From assembly GCA_951213105.1 (NCBI GenBank), contig OX578152.1, positions 102,793,382 through 102,857,381 of the forward strand: a stretch of 64,000 bases of DNA. The letters run 5' to 3'. The DNA is from Amaurobius ferox (taxonomy: Eukaryota > Arthropoda > Arachnida > Araneae > Amaurobiidae). The notes below the pieces were generated by a model. That model was not told the origin of the DNA and ran no database searches. It was given only the letters and a program-made list of their open reading frames with translations. How positions within the stretch are numbered: the stretch's first letter is position 1; the number at the start of each line of letters is the position of its first letter. Positions 1 through 12,010 of this stretch are shown in pieces. The translations under genes were made by a program, and so were the position numbers.

Positions 1-190
1 AATGTTTAATAATTCAAATTTCATATTTAGAATGTCTGCATTATTAATACTCTTTGTACATAATTTGATAGTAAATACAAAATACACCACCATAACTTTG
101 AGGTGTGACGTTATCAGTTAAAGAACATTACAACTAAGTTAAAAGGGGTTTCCAGTCGTGATACAATATTTTTTTAAAGCTATTATAAAA

Positions 191-1119
191 AATCTGATGT
201 GGGTAACACATGGCTTTCCTTATATAATGCAATGAATGTAAAAAAAAATTTACAGTAAAAAAAAATAGGTTTTTCTTATAGTAGATACTTATATTCTTTC
301 CAAGATATTGAATTCTCGACAATTAGAAGTCATTTTTATTGATTTAGCGTCATTGTAATCCATTTCGCGAGATTTTCGTTAATTTGGCAACATTTCAAAA
401 AGTCGCCAAGTTGGTAACATTCCGCCAAATTCGTCGCCAAAATCTCGCCAAGCGTTATGGACGGCGAAATAAGTTATTCTTATAGCAGATAAATGACTAT
501 TGACGTTCAAATAAAAAAGTATTACTCAAAGTATCTTTTCTCATGAATGGAACGAGCTAGATCCACGAGAATGATGTCACCCAATTTATCGCACGATATT
601 AGATATGAAAAGTGAATATGTTTCTCAACAGTTAATATTTTTTTTAATTTATGAGATTTTTTGATGAATTTATTTGACAAATGTGCAGTATCTCGAGAAC
701 GGTTCATGCTAGCGTTCTAAAGCTTGTGTCAATCGTTTTCTAATAAAAAATTACATAATAAATGACTATTTGCGTAACTTTATTAAAGGTTTTGATTTTT
801 TGATGATTTTTTCAAAATTTCACTCAAAAATTTAAGAGAGTTCTGAACATTCGATTACGTTTAAAAACAATAGGCTTCCAATATTCATGGATTGTGATTT
901 TTGTACCAAATTTCATTCAAATCGCTCAATTCGTTTGTAAGGTATCGTCTCCACAGACTCACTGACACACACACACACACAGACATAACCTCAAAAATGT
1001 AAAAATGTTTGATTCGTGATCAGGGATGCTTGAAACGTGCTCTCCTGTTGAAACCTCGAATTCGAATTTTCGACCCCGTCACAATACTTTCCTTATATAT
1101 TATTTATATAAGGAAAGTA
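191..1119 (+). mobile_element. Family A non-autonomous element, copy A1 (full length)
   Basis: It begins with the shared left terminus AATCTGATGTGGG, followed by a TTTCCTTATATAATGCAATG block. It ends in a hairpin, ACTTTCCTTATATATTATTTATATAAGGAAAGT read in two halves. The interior holds the TATCTCGAGAACGG block near 690, a short CA run near 965 and the GATTCGTGATCAGGGATGC block near 1013. No protein is encoded. The 3' hairpin, AT target and lack of an obvious target duplication resemble Helentron-associated non-autonomous elements; this class assignment is inference. Confidence 0.8.
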
Positions 1120-1265
1120 AAAATTAGTATTATATCGATTTTAGAATATTTTAATACTATTTCTACAAGTTTTATTTCCACATATACCGTATAAAATGCT
1201 CTCACCGGAGTCTTTTTTGAAAATCAGACGGAAAAAACACCCGTACAGACAACCTTTCCTATAAT

Positions 1266-1790
1266 GTGAAACTAGGGTTGCGATATGCAGAAGTTCTGGA
1301 AGGTTGCTATATTTGGCTATTTATCGCCAAGTTGGCAGCAAATGGCGACTTTTCGAAAGTTCGAGAAATATCTCGAAATAACCGATATTCTAAGAAGTAC
1401 GAGAAACTTCTAGAAGTTTCTACAGGAAGTATACAAAAGGAGTCATCACTCAGTTGGTGAGCAGTTGATGTTATACTAGCTACATTGATCTGTGACAGGA
1501 AAAATATTAACAATTCTCAAAACACACTGAATTGTGTTTTGAGAATAGTAGCTGCCGTTCTGGGAAATTAGGTGCGTCAATCTTTTGAAAAGAGTTTCCT
1601 CTGTTTTGTGAAGTTAGTGGAATATTTATTTGCTGTTTTACTGTACCTGATAGGTGTTTAGTGATCTTGTTAGATAGTTCTCGAGCTATTTGCTGTATAT
1701 TGTTTCTGTTTATGCTGTGCTTTTAAATAAACGTGTTAGTTATCCAGATATTTGGAACTCATTCTTTTATCTTGACCGTTCACCTACAAT
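1266..1790 (+). repeat. LTR-like or promoter-like repeat, related to 60295-60720
   Basis: This stretch shares patches with 60295-60720 in the same order: a TGTATATTGTT block, a TTATCCAGA block and a downstream ACTCATT. It also has AATAAA at about 1727 in a T-rich tail, as an LTR R-U5 region often has. I could not define TG...CA ends or a target duplication, so solo LTR is only one reading. No retroviral-type coding region is near. Confidence 0.3.
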
Positions 1791-1959
1791 ATCGGATGAT
1801 ATATCGTAACATTACGCACTTTCATATAAAACAAGAAATTTAGGAAATATACTTCATATAGTGGCGAATGACGTGTGTACTTTATTTTTCCCGGAATTAT
1901 TAAGTCTGTTTCTTTTGTTTTCAAATTTTTAATAATAAGAATTTTCGAAAAAACAACAA

Positions 1960-3225
1960 CTCAGAAGTGATATCTCCAGAATAGGAAATGAAAATACTTA
2001 GTAAATCCTCTATCCCCCTTCGTATTCGATGCTGAATCTATATCAGTCATCATCTAAGCTCTATCTACAGCCAATATTGAAAAATTGATGTTGCAAGAAA
2101 AATGTATATTTTTTAATCAGAACTGACATCTCTCTAGAACAGGATATAAAAATCCTCAACGCTCCTTTCCTTTTCCAAAATTTGATGCTAAATCCATATC
2201 AGTCATTATCAAAACTCTATCCATAGCTATTCCTGGGAAATACATATTGCAAGGAAAATGTACAATTTTTAATCCGACCTGACATCTCTAGATCTAGAAC
2301 CAGAGTCGAAAATCTTTAGGCAGAGCCTTATCCCTCTACGAAAAAATAGAAGTTTAGAAAATTTTTGAACCGGAATTAAAATGGAACTGGAAATAATTGA
2401 AATCCTTAGTAAATCATCTCCCAATCCCCTACAGTAATATAACCCATCATCTAAGGTCTATCTACAGTTGATTCTGAGAAATCGGTTTTAAGGTAAATAA
2501 AATTTTTTTAACTGAAAGTGGAAAAATACGATGAACTCTCCTACCTCGTCTAAAATTTAATGCTAAAGCAGTCTTAGTCATCATCAAAGTCCTATAGCCA
2601 ATACCGAGAAATCGATGCTTCGAGGAAAATTTTTAAACCGGAAGTTAGCATCGTTGATAAACCCCCAAGCACCTCCGAAATTTGATGCTGAATTCATATC
2701 AGTTGATAACTAAGCTCTATTTATAACCTATCTAGTAAAATAAAGCTAGGGAAATGTAAAATTTTAAATCGGAAGTGTTTCTCCGTAATTGTAAATGGAA
2801 ATCCTTAGTGAGCCTTCTAACCTATGGCGAAATTTAGTATCGAATCCATATCATTCATTGCCTAAGCTCTATTTCAAAGCAATCCTCAGGAACAGGTATT
2901 TAGAGGATAATTTCTGAACCGGAAGTGAAAAATATTTATGTGTACCATCAAAAACTATGTGTACCATCATCATGGCAGTGCACATCACTACCATGATGTG
3001 TGTAGTGATGTAAACCACTCCATCTTCTTCAGAGTTTAATAATACATATAAACATATTCATCTAAGTTGTACTTTTTGGCAATCTGAAAGGAAAGGTGTT
3101 TTAAAGAGAAGGAAATTTTTGAGAAATAGATGGAAAACGAGCCGAAGTGGAAATCCTTAGGGAATCCTATAAACCCCTATGAAATTTCATGCTGAATCCA
3201 TATCAGTCATATTTTAAGCCAGCGT
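1960..3225. repeat. Family E degenerate tandem array, about 120-155 bp unit
   Basis: The block GATGCTGAATCCATATCAGT recurs in variant forms near 2028, 2183, 2559, 2683, 2838 and 3189. Each is followed by a TAAGCTCTAT-like block and preceded by AAATCCTTAGTGAA-like text. Spacing between clear neighbours is roughly 120-155 bp. The same unit forms a second array at 58190-59160. The units are well diverged, so the array is old. No gene is seen here. Confidence 0.7.
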
Positions 3226-3469
3226 TTTCCAACCTGAGTGTGCGTACCTCTGCGTTTACATGAAAGGATGGTTGGTGGTACCGGAATTATTTCAGCAATG
3301 GCAGACATCATTATATTGATGTATTTTTTATAAACCAGATTATTTTCTTTGATACATCGGGCAAAAATTACATTTACATTTCTATTTATGTGAAACCAAA
3401 TTCATATTCTAAGCATAAAACCCAAACACTGATGATTCCAAATTTTGTGGCCTGTTCTGGTTTCAAACT

Positions 3470-3845
3470 CAATTTGGAAACGATGTGTAACTTTAGCGCT
3501 TTTTGAGCGGGTTTGCTACTACGGAAATAGTTACTTACCATTAAGCAACGGTTACTTACCGTTCCCGACAAAGGTCTTTATCTCATTTTTTAAGCAAGGT
3601 GGCTACTATTGCCAGCTACTGGCAACTACTGGCAATAATTGGTTACTTACCGTTGCTGACAAAGATGCTACTTTAAAGGTGCTATTTATCCCGGCAAAGG
3701 TGCTATTGTTACTATTTTTAAGCAAGCTGGCTACTTCGGCAATAGTTGGTTACTTACCGTTCCTGACAAAGATGTTTATATTCTTTTTTAAGCAAGCTTG
3801 GTACTTCAGTAGTTGGTTAAATTTGCCGTTCCAGAAAAAAGTGCT
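3470..3845 (+). repeat. Minisatellite, about 70-75 bp unit
   Basis: The unit carries GGTTACTTACCGTTCCTGAC, AAAG, a T-rich stretch, TTTTTAAGCAAG and GGCTACTTCGGCAATAG. Four to five imperfect units are visible. The reading frame across 3445-3981 is open only because the repeat lacks stops in one frame. Inverted copies of the unit sit inside the SINE at about 4345-4550. Confidence 0.75.
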
Positions 3846-4225
3846 TATACTATTACACTCCAGAAATGAACAGATTAATATTCTAACGTTTTCTGGTGTC
3901 ATTTGCAATAATGTGCTTATCTTCCATAACATTTCCATCAGTTCTTTGTATACATATATATATTTTAATAATACTTTCTAAAGTTTTATATTTTAGTATT
4001 TGTTCTAAGAAATTTTGAAGTGAGGATCTAAAATATGGATAATACTTCATTCCCTGAAACTCAATACTCTTGTGTTAATTTTAAAATCCGTCAAGTGTAT
4101 TTATTTTTATAGAAAATCAAATTTATAAAAATTTCTTGATTTACCAAATTGGAAAAACGTGTGTGGAGGTGCATGTGAAGGCTAGTAAGTCCGCGAGTAC
4201 AGTTGAGATATACGGACAGGTCAAG

Positions 4226-4734
4226 CGGGTTGTTCAAATCTTCGTCTTCGACCCAGACTGTCTGGCCTACCTGAAAATGTAAGGTATCTGCTTGGACTGC
4301 CGGGAAGTGCCACACCCAATTTAGACCTGAACCTAGTGGGGGAGATTTCAACCAACTATTGTCGAAGCAGCTAGCTTGCTTAAAAATAGTACCAATAGCA
4401 TATTTGTCGGGATAAATCGCACCTTTTAAATGGCACCTTGTCGGGATCGATAAGTAACCAACTATTGCCAAAGTAACCAACTTGCTTAAAAATAATATAA
4501 GAACCTTTGTCAGGAACGATAAATAACCAACTATTTCCGAAGTAATCCGAGGAACCGTACCCTCCTTCACCTACCACCAACCTCTCGGAAGGACTTACGG
4601 AACCACATGTTTAACATGATTGTACTTCGCGTAAACCTGGCGACAGCTTTGGCAGATGCGGGAATCGAACTCGAGTCGACCGAGTGCAATCCCCGCAAGC
4701 TAACCACTGGGCTGTCGCGCCCCGGGTTGTTCAA
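4226..4734 (-). mobile_element. tRNA-headed SINE with 12-bp target duplication and internal insertion
   Basis: CGGGTTGTTCAA is repeated exactly at 4226-4237 and 4723-4734, giving a 12-bp target duplication. Read on the minus strand, the head has an A-box-like segment (CAGCCCAGTGGTTAGC) and a B box (GAGTTCGATTCCCGC), as in a tRNA-derived pol III promoter. The body includes GAGAGGTTGGTGGTAGG and GGAGGGTACGGT. The 3' tail has TTCCCGGCAGTCCAAG and GGCCAGACAGTCTGGGTC. The same body and tail occur at 59874-60120. About 200 bp of minisatellite lies inside the body at roughly 4345-4550. Confidence 0.85.
4345..4550 (-). repeat. Minisatellite block nested in the SINE body
   Basis: Two to three units of the 70-75 bp repeat seen at 3470-3845 are present in inverted orientation. 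They interrupt the SINE body between a GGGGGAG and a GGAACCGTACC that are almost adjacent in the related copy near 59990. Confidence 0.65.
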
Positions 4735-5758
4735 TTGAAAGAAATAGGAAAATAAGGAGTACAATGCAAAAAAATTGACATTGAGGGGCTACAATTGAAA
4801 TAAATTGACAATTAGGGGGTACCAATGTGGAAAAAGGCTGGAAATCGATTATCTAAGCTATATCTGTAGTAGATCTTAAAAAATACCTGCTTCAAACCAT
4901 GTTTTGTAGAAACGATGTATTAATTGTGTAACTTTTGTAATTTTTTCCCCTCCAATATACTTTATATCCTAAAATACATAGTACAATTAAAAACAAAGAA
5001 CATAAAATTTTGCCCAGATTGATGTTCAAAGTAGTCAGAAATAAAAGAATTTAATTTGCTAACAGCATAAACAGTTAAGCAAAATTATAAACCAGCTTCG
5101 AAAGAAAAAGCAACCTTCTTCTTCAAGATAAATAGCCAGATAGTAATCACACAACTACAGGCACGAAGACGATCGTCATTAAATACTTTCATCCACGTGA
5201 CGTATTTTTCAGTCGAAATCTTGAATTTGAATTTTTTCTATAAAACAGTATACTCTTTATACGTAAACTAAAAGAGAGTAAAAAAATCGCTAATGGAAAT
5301 CGATTAATTCTCTTTGAGTGGTATTACACTCCCTGTAGGGAAAATGAAAAACTATTTGTTCTCCTATTTAAAAGGAAAAAATATTCTGTGTTTTCTTTTA
5401 TTTGGAAAAGAGATTGCATAAAACCTATATTCAGCAAATAAGCCTTGGTAGATCAGCAAATAATCTCTGTATCTATATATTACATATTGTATTTTATTTA
5501 TACAATGTGATTCTCAAATACAACTAAATATCTCTTAAACGATTGGTTATAGACCTATGGTTTCAATAACAAAGCTGGAAAAAAGATAAAACTCCTATGA
5601 ATGAAGCGCTTGAAAATGACATAATGCTTTGAGAATTATATCTAGTCGTCGCTAGTGTTAGTAAAGTAGCTGCTACTGTTAGTTGACATAAAAGAAAGGT
5701 ATGTATTTTTGATTAGTTACATATTAAACGTTCCTTAATTATGAATACAATTAATCAG
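4735..5758. other. No gene or recognised repeat
   Basis: AT-rich sequence. I see no coding region, RNA gene or clear repeat here. Confidence 0.4.
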
Positions 5759-6742
5759 TATTACTTTTCTTATATACATAATGTATAAGGAAAGTATTGT
5801 AAAGGAGTCGAAAATTCGAATTCGAGTTTTCGACGAGAGAGCACGTTTAAAGCATCCCTGATCACAAATCAAACATTTTTGAAGTGATGTTTGTTTGTGT
5901 GTGTGTGTGTGTGAAAGTATATGTGTGTGTGTGTGTGTGTGTGTCAGTGAGCCTGTGGTGACGATAACTGTCGAACGAATGGACCGATTCGAACGAAATT
6001 TGGTACAAAATTTCGTTCGCAAACACTGGAAGCCTATTGTTTTTATACGCAATCAAATGTTCAGAACCCCCCCCCCCCCCCCTAAATTTTCGAGTGAAAT
6101 TTTAAAAAAATGGTCAAAAATCAAAACCGCTAATAAAGTTACGCAAATAGACATTTCTTATGTAATTTTTCATTAAAAAATAATTGACATGAATTTTAGA
6201 ACCCTAACATGAACCGTTCTCGTGATATTACACATTTTTCAAAAAAATTATCGAAAAGTCATATAAAATAAAAAAAAATTATTCCTATTCAGGAACATGT
6301 TCACTTTTCATATGTAATACCATGCAATAAATTGGGTGACATCATTCTCGTGGATTTAGTTCGTTCCATTCATGAAAAAAGGTACTTTGAGTAATACTTT
6401 TGCATTTGAACGCCAATAGTTATCTGCTGTAAGAATAACTTATTTCTTCATCCATAACTCTTGGCGAGATTTTGGCGACGAATTTGGAGGAATTTCGCCA
6501 ACTTGGCGACTTTTTAAATGTTGCTAAATTAACGAAAAACTCGTCAAATGGATAAAAGTGACGCTAAATCAATGACGACTCATGATGACGACATGGAAAA
6601 TGATGATTCATTGACGAAAATGCAATATCTTGGAAAAAATGTATAAATAAACTACTATAAATATAATCTATTTTTTTTACTGTAAAAGTAGTAAATTCAT
6701 TGCATTATATAAGGAATGTCATGTGCTGCCCACATCAGATTT
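5759..6742 (-). mobile_element. Family A element, copy A2 (full length)
   Basis: On the plus strand it starts with the terminal hairpin (CTTTTCTTATATACATAATG...TAAGGAAAG) and ends with the inverted left terminus ATGTGCTGCCCACATCAGAT. It carries GT microsatellites at about 5890-5945. A C16 run at 6067-6082 expands the short C/G run seen at this place in other A copies. The central GAACCGTTCTCG block is near 6212. Confidence 0.8.
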
Positions 6743-7385
6743 ATTTTTCATAGTTGTAACTTGTAGGATAGAGTACAGAATACAGAGAAATAAAAATAAA
6801 TTGTAAGGTAAAATAATTTTGAATACTTAGGGATATTCTTTGTTGCTTCAATTCTACTTTGCATTGGGCTAATAATTTATTCTTGCAGAATTTACAGTTT
6901 AAATAAATATTTTAGGAATTTCGCTATAGAAATGAATACAATACTAGGCTACTTTCTTACCCCAGGGCCACATGAATTATTGCCTCAAACGATATTGGCG
7001 TTTTCTTAATATAAAGTTTTAACTCCTTACTTTCACCTTCATGATTTCAGTTTACGAATTAAGATTGGCTTTCAAACTATCACAATTTTTTTGGGTCAAG
7101 TGGTGATAATTTTTTTGGGTCATTTTCATTAAAATAAAGTACAAAATTTTACTTTATATACAGGCCCTTTATAAAGAAGTTTTAATTATTTAATTATTTC
7201 TACATTCCCATATGTAGTATTGAGAAAGTTTTGTTTTCCCGGAATTTTTTCATTTCCAGATTTTTAACTCAATATATATCTGAACATGTTTCCTGGACAT
7301 GTTTTGACTTCATGTCTGTCAGTCTATCTGATGTATGTGACTGATTTGTTGTGTACATAATAGCCACAGACTAATATATTTGACA
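6743..7385. other. No gene or recognised repeat
   Basis: AT-rich sequence. Part of it (about 6770-7020) resembles 48130-48400, sharing ATAGAGTACAGAATA-like and ATAAATACTTTAGG-like patches, so an old dispersed repeat is likely. Nothing codes here. Confidence 0.4.
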
Positions 7386-7389
7386 AATT

Positions 7390-7846
7390 CGTAATGTTTT
7401 CGGACATTTCGTAAAAAAAGGCAAGTTCTGTTTTCCCGAATCTCACCAAAATCTAATCAGCACCAGGGTCACACGCAATTGACTTAGCTATAACATTTTT
7501 GAAATCTGGACACTTAGTTTTGAGTTAGAGTGGATACATACATTGCACAGACATACACGCGCGCGCGCGCACTCACGCACGCATGCACACACGCACGCAT
7601 GCACAAACGCACACCCATACACACGCACACCCATACACACGCACGTACGCACACACACACACACACACTCACACACACACACACACACGTACGTCAAGCT
7701 AAAAGTTGTTTTATCGCGCTCTAGAGGTCCGAAAACGTGTAGATTTATTAAAAACTGGAGTTGCGATTTTCGGCACGATTTCAATATTTTCCCTATACAT
7801 TTCCTATACATTTCCCTATACATTTCCATGTGTTTCAGGGAAAGTG
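7390..7846 (+). mobile_element. Family B element, 5'-truncated copy with large CA/CG-rich microsatellite
   Basis: It contains the B blocks CCAAAATCTAATCAGCACCA and GAGTTAGAGTGGATACATAC, a CACACGCA-type microsatellite (about 7555-7690), CTAGAGGTCC and the right-end hairpin region. CTATACATTTCC is repeated three times within that hairpin. The left terminus is missing. Confidence 0.75.
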
Positions 7847-8138
7847 GAAACGTAATTGAAAAAAAATTAATCTCTCTAAGTTATGAACGAATACCACTAT
7901 TTAATTATACTGGATTTTAGAATCAGATCTAAAATGAAATCATATATTTTGTAGGGATTTTAAAAGGTTACAAATTAATCTATTAATAAAGGGTAAATTT
8001 ATTATCTATTAGATTCGGAGATGTAGGCGTCTAACATACTTACATTTTTCGTAAAGCTCCGATTTCCACTCTTCCTCTGACCATACCCATTATATACGTA
8101 GAAACATTTTCTTTATCTAGAAAATGAATTGAAAAAGA

Positions 8139-8844
8139 AAATCTGATGTGGGCAGTACATGACTTTCCTTATATAATGCAATGAATTTACTACTTTTACA
8201 GTAAAAAAATAGATTATTCTTATAGTAGATATTTATATTCTTTCCAAGATATTGAATTTTCGTCAATGAGTCGTCATTTTTATCCATTTGTCGAGTTTTT
8301 CGTTAATTTAGCAACATTTAAAAAGTACCCTCGCCAAGTGTTATGGACGGAGAAATAAGTTATTCTTACAGCACACAAATGGCTATTGGCGTTCAAATAC
8401 AAAAGTATTACTCAAAGTATCTTTTTTCATGAATGGAACGAACTAGATCCACGAGAATGATGTCACCCAATGTATCGCATGATATTACATATGAAAAGTG
8501 ACCATGTTTCTCAATAGGTAATATATTTTATTTTATATCATTTTTTGACATTATTTTTTAAACTGTGCAATATCTCGAGAATGATTCATGTTAGCATTCT
8601 AAAATTTATGTCAATCGTTTTCTAATGAAAAATTTCATAAGAAATGTCTATTTGCGTGACTTTATTAAAGGTTTTGATTTTCTGATGAATTTTTCAAACT
8701 TTCACTCGAAAATTTAGAGGAGTTCTGAACATTCGATTGCGTATAAAAACAATAGGCTTCCAGTATTCACGGATTGTAATTTTTGTACCAAATTTCGTTC
8801 GAATCGGTCCATTCGTTCGTTAGTTATCGTTTCCAGAGACCACT

Positions 8845-8899
<55 letters not shown>

Positions 8900-9051
8900 T
8901 TTCACACTCGCACACACACAGACATCACCTCAAAATTGTTCGATTCGTGATCAGGGATGGTTGAAACGTGCTCTCCCGTCGCAAACTCGAATTCGAATTT
9001 TCGACCCCGTCACAATACTTTCCTTATACATTATTGTATAAGGAAAGTAAC
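8139..9051 (+). mobile_element. Family A element, copy A3 (full length)
   Basis: The left terminus AATCTGATGTGGGCAGTACAT is at 8140. The CTCGAGAATG block is near 8573, and a CA tract runs over about 8846-8895. GATTCGTGATCAGGGATGG follows, then the terminal hairpin ending AAGGAAAGTAA. Part of the GCCAAC/GGCGAC inner block is deleted relative to A5. Confidence 0.85.
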
Positions 9052-9444
9052 AATGCCGGTATAGAGCACGTAGACTAGATCAACAATTAATCCTCGAATT
9101 TATATATTTACTTGAGTCCTGTTGCCATGGGATTTAATATGCTACAGAATGACAACATCACGCTGCTGGGATTAGCTGAATTTAATACGATTAAGCAAAA
9201 CTTCTGGTAGTTCAGCTTGTTTCTTGGAGCAAATTAGATTCAGTTTTATCGCCCTTTCCTCTTTGATAGCAAAATACACTAATAGCTTCTTTCTCGTACT
9301 ATTGAATAAAGAGAGAATATTGTTTTCCAGAAAATTTTCGATTTCGAGAATTTGACGATTGATGAACTTTTAAGACTTTTTAATTCCATTCAACAAACAC
9401 TTGGAAATGTGATCCTGTGTGAGTATGTGTTTGTGGCTCTGATG

Positions 9445-9605
9445 CTTGTACCCGTTGACCCGCAGGTCCCTACTATTTCATGTATTATATGTAGATAAAT
9501 TATGGGAGAAAATAGAATTAGATAGAATATAATGAACTAGTATTTAACGTATAATGCAGCGCAAATAACATAAATTAAACAGTTTAAGCGATATATTTAT
9601 TTCCT
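9445..9605. repeat. Family F repeat, left copy
   Basis: TGTAGATAAATTATG followed by GATAGAATATAATGAACTAG and TATAATGCAGCGCAAATAA is repeated in the same order at about 10110-10265, and more weakly at 14470-14590. The two nearby copies flank the truncated family A element A4. Confidence 0.6.
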
Positions 9606-9620
9606 TCTTAAGAGTTAAGA

Positions 9621-9660
9621 ATGTTGAAGACCCAGACCGTCCGACTCAACTGAAGACATG
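9621..9660 (-). mobile_element. Orphan SINE 3' tail (partial)
   Basis: TGTTGAAGACCCAGACCGTC and CGACTCAAC match the tail of the SINEs at 4238 and 59874 in inverse orientation. It joins directly to the truncated A4 element. Confidence 0.6.
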
Positions 9661-10101
9661 TGCAATATCTCGAAAACGGTTCAAGCTAGCGTTCTGAAAT
9701 TTGTGTTAATCGTTTTCTAATAAACATTACATAAAAAATTACTATTTACGTAACTTTATTAAAGATTTAGATTTCTTGATGATTTTTTCAAAATTTCGCT
9801 CGAAAATTTAGAGGGTTCTGAACATTCGCTTGCGAGTAAAAACAATAAGCTTCCAGTATTCACGGATTGTAATTCTTGTACCAAATTTCATTCAAATCGG
9901 TCCATTCGTTTGTGAGAAATCGTCTCCTCAGACTCACTGACACCTGCCCACATACAAGTACACATACATCATCTCTAAAACATTTGATTTGTGTACAGGG
10001 TTGATTGAGACGTACTCTCCCGTCGAAAACTCGAATTCAAATTTTCGACCCCCGTCACAATACTTTCCTTATACAATATACTATGTGTATAAGGAAAATA
10101 A
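9657..10101 (+). mobile_element. Family A element, copy A4 (5'-truncated)
   Basis: It begins at the GCAATATCTCGAAAACGG block and continues to the right terminal hairpin (ACTTTCCTTATACAATATAC...ATAAGGAAAAT). The CA tract is reduced to a few degenerate repeats. The left half is absent. Confidence 0.8.
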
Positions 10102-10109
10102 CAACCCTG

Positions 10110-10265
10110 GGACTGGAACTCGATGATTCATGCTCCTACCATTTTACATTTTATGTATAGATAAATTATGTGAAAAACAAGAATTATATGGAATATATTG
10201 AACTAGAATTTAACATATAATACAGCACAAATAATGTAAAGTAAGCAGTTTCGGAAATATTTCTT
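10110..10265. repeat. Family F repeat, right copy
   Basis: Direct repeat of the block at 9445-9605: GATAAATTATGTGAAAAACA, then GAATATATTGAACTAGAATT and CAGCACAAATAA. The copies look several tens of percent diverged in places. Confidence 0.6.
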
Positions 10266-10339
10266 GCTTATTCTTCACAGCAAACAATCCTAGATCTAAA
10301 AGCCCAACTGAGCACTCGACTATGCTGGCCAAACGGAAA

Positions 10340-10705
10340 ATGGTTAAAGACAAAAACCTGTAGAGAAGCGCCTAGTGTAATGAAAGTGAACTAAAGGGTA
10401 AAAACAATGAAGGAAACAGGAACTTGAGAAGCAAGCAAACAAAAAAAATAAATAAAATAAAGAGTATATGAACTTAACGTGTGGAGCACAAAAATAACAA
10501 CCTTGGTTTACAAATTCGCTTTCTTTTCTGCACCTTACGTTGAGTTCAAATATTCTTCATTTTATTTATTTTTTCGTGTTTGCTTCTATAGTTCATATTT
10601 CTTAAAGTTCCCTTTTTCTCGTTTTATTTCCTTTTCACTGCACTAGGTGGCGCTGCTATTTCTGGATCTACCGTTTCGCCATTTTCTGTTTAGCCCCCAT
10701 TTGCT
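10340..10705. mobile_element. Foldback/MITE-like element with about 165-bp imperfect inverted arms
   Basis: The left arm (about 10340-10500) and right arm (about 10535-10705) are reverse complements with scattered differences. Matching blocks include GCGCCTAGTG against CACTAGGTGGCGC, AAATAAATAAAATAAAGA against TTTTATTTATTTTTTC, and CTTAACGTG against CTTACGTTGAG. The spacer is about 35 bp. No coding region is present. Confidence 0.7.
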
Positions 10706-11089
10706 GTTTAGTCTCATTTAGTTGCTTAGGTCCAGGATTGTTCTCATTATAGAAGGCAGTCTAAAAATTCAAATCCATAAAGAAAACGTACGTCTGCTTC
10801 TTAATTTTATTTCTACTGCATTTTACGTTGTAATTAGTTTATTTATTATTAATTGTGCACTAAATCCAGTTTTATATACATTTGACAGTTTTCTACCTAT
10901 CTTATCCTTTATTATCGGGTTCATTCTTTTCTGTCTTCATCGTTCTGGGTTTTATATGCCCATCATTTCTTATTTTAGTCATTTCTTTCTTTTCTTGAAA
11001 CGATAGTCTATTTTTTACATTGTTTATGTTCTGTTTTATTTTCTTTCAGCCTGTGGTATATGACATGTGTTGTTCACAGACACTTCTAA
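10706..11089. other. No gene or recognised repeat
   Basis: The 94-codon open frame at 10722-11006 is T-rich and hydrophobic by composition. It shows no recognisable domain, and I see no splice context that would make it an exon. Confidence 0.4.
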
Positions 11090-11690
11090 TTTTTACTATA
11101 AACTACTTTTCTACACCACAGAATACTTTTCAACACCACAGACTACTTTTCTACACTATAAAATACTTTTCTATACTACAGACTACTTTTCTACACTACA
11201 AACTACTTTTCTACAATACAAACTACTTTTCTGCTACAAACTACTTTTCTACTACAGACTACTTTTCTACTACAGACTACTTTTCTACACTACAAACTAC
11301 TTTTCTGCTACAAACCACTTTTCTACTACAGACTACTTCTCTACACTACAATCTATTTTTCTACACTTAAAACTACTTTTCTACACTACAATCTATTTTT
11401 CTACACTACAAACTACTTTTCTACACTGCAAACTACTTTTCTACACTGCAAACTACTTTTCTACGCTACAAGCTACTTTCTACTTCAAAATGTTTTTTCA
11501 CACTACAAACTACTTTTCTACTACAATCTTCTCTTCTACACTACAAACTACTTTTCTATTATAAACTACCTTTCTACAACAGACTATTTTTCTACTACAA
11601 ACTACTTTTCTACATTATAAACTATTTTTCTACACTACAAACTACTTTTCTACTACAAACTAATTTTCTATTTTACTTTTACCCGGGAAA
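11090..11690 (+). repeat. Minisatellite, about 20-bp unit (TACTTTTCTACACTACAAAC type)
   Basis: About thirty imperfect units are present, with shorter 16-17 bp variants (ACTTTTCTACTACAGACT). The tract shows a strong strand asymmetry: pyrimidines plus A, and very little G. The long overlapping open frames are a consequence of the repeat. Confidence 0.9.
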
Positions 11691-11962
11691 TTAAAATGAT
11701 ATTTCCATGGTACTACAGTACGTTAACCAGTCCAAAAAATTATAATTTATAAAATTCAAGATTATAAGGGGAGAAAAAATTCGACGGAAGCTTAAAATTT
11801 CATTAAGCAAAAATAATTTAATATGAAATATCTTCAATTTCGTTCATTTTTCAGAAGCAAAGTCATGGATCGATATATGAATTTCTAATTAACGATAGTC
11901 AATTATTTTTAATGCAACGTGCATTAATGATGCAATGTTTTAATGCATGTACTTTTTTAATG

Positions 11963-12010
11963 CGATGTTAATAAATATGTTTCTTTAAAGCAACATATTT
12001 ATTAACATCG
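11963..12010. repeat. Perfect 19-bp stem hairpin
   Basis: CGATGTTAATAAATATGTT (11963-11981) and its exact reverse complement (11992-12010) flank a 10-nt loop. Partial outer symmetry (ATGCATGTAC and ATGCATGAAT) lies on either side. It may be a MITE core or a secondary-structure hotspot. Confidence 0.8.

Noticed and set aside
3445..3981. 178-codon open frame
   Set aside because: It spans the 70-75 bp minisatellite, shows no domain, and the repeat also occurs inverted within a SINE.
11020..11564. Long open frames of 116 and 165 codons
   Set aside because: Both follow from a 20-bp minisatellite without stops in two frames. The protein is a low-complexity repeat.
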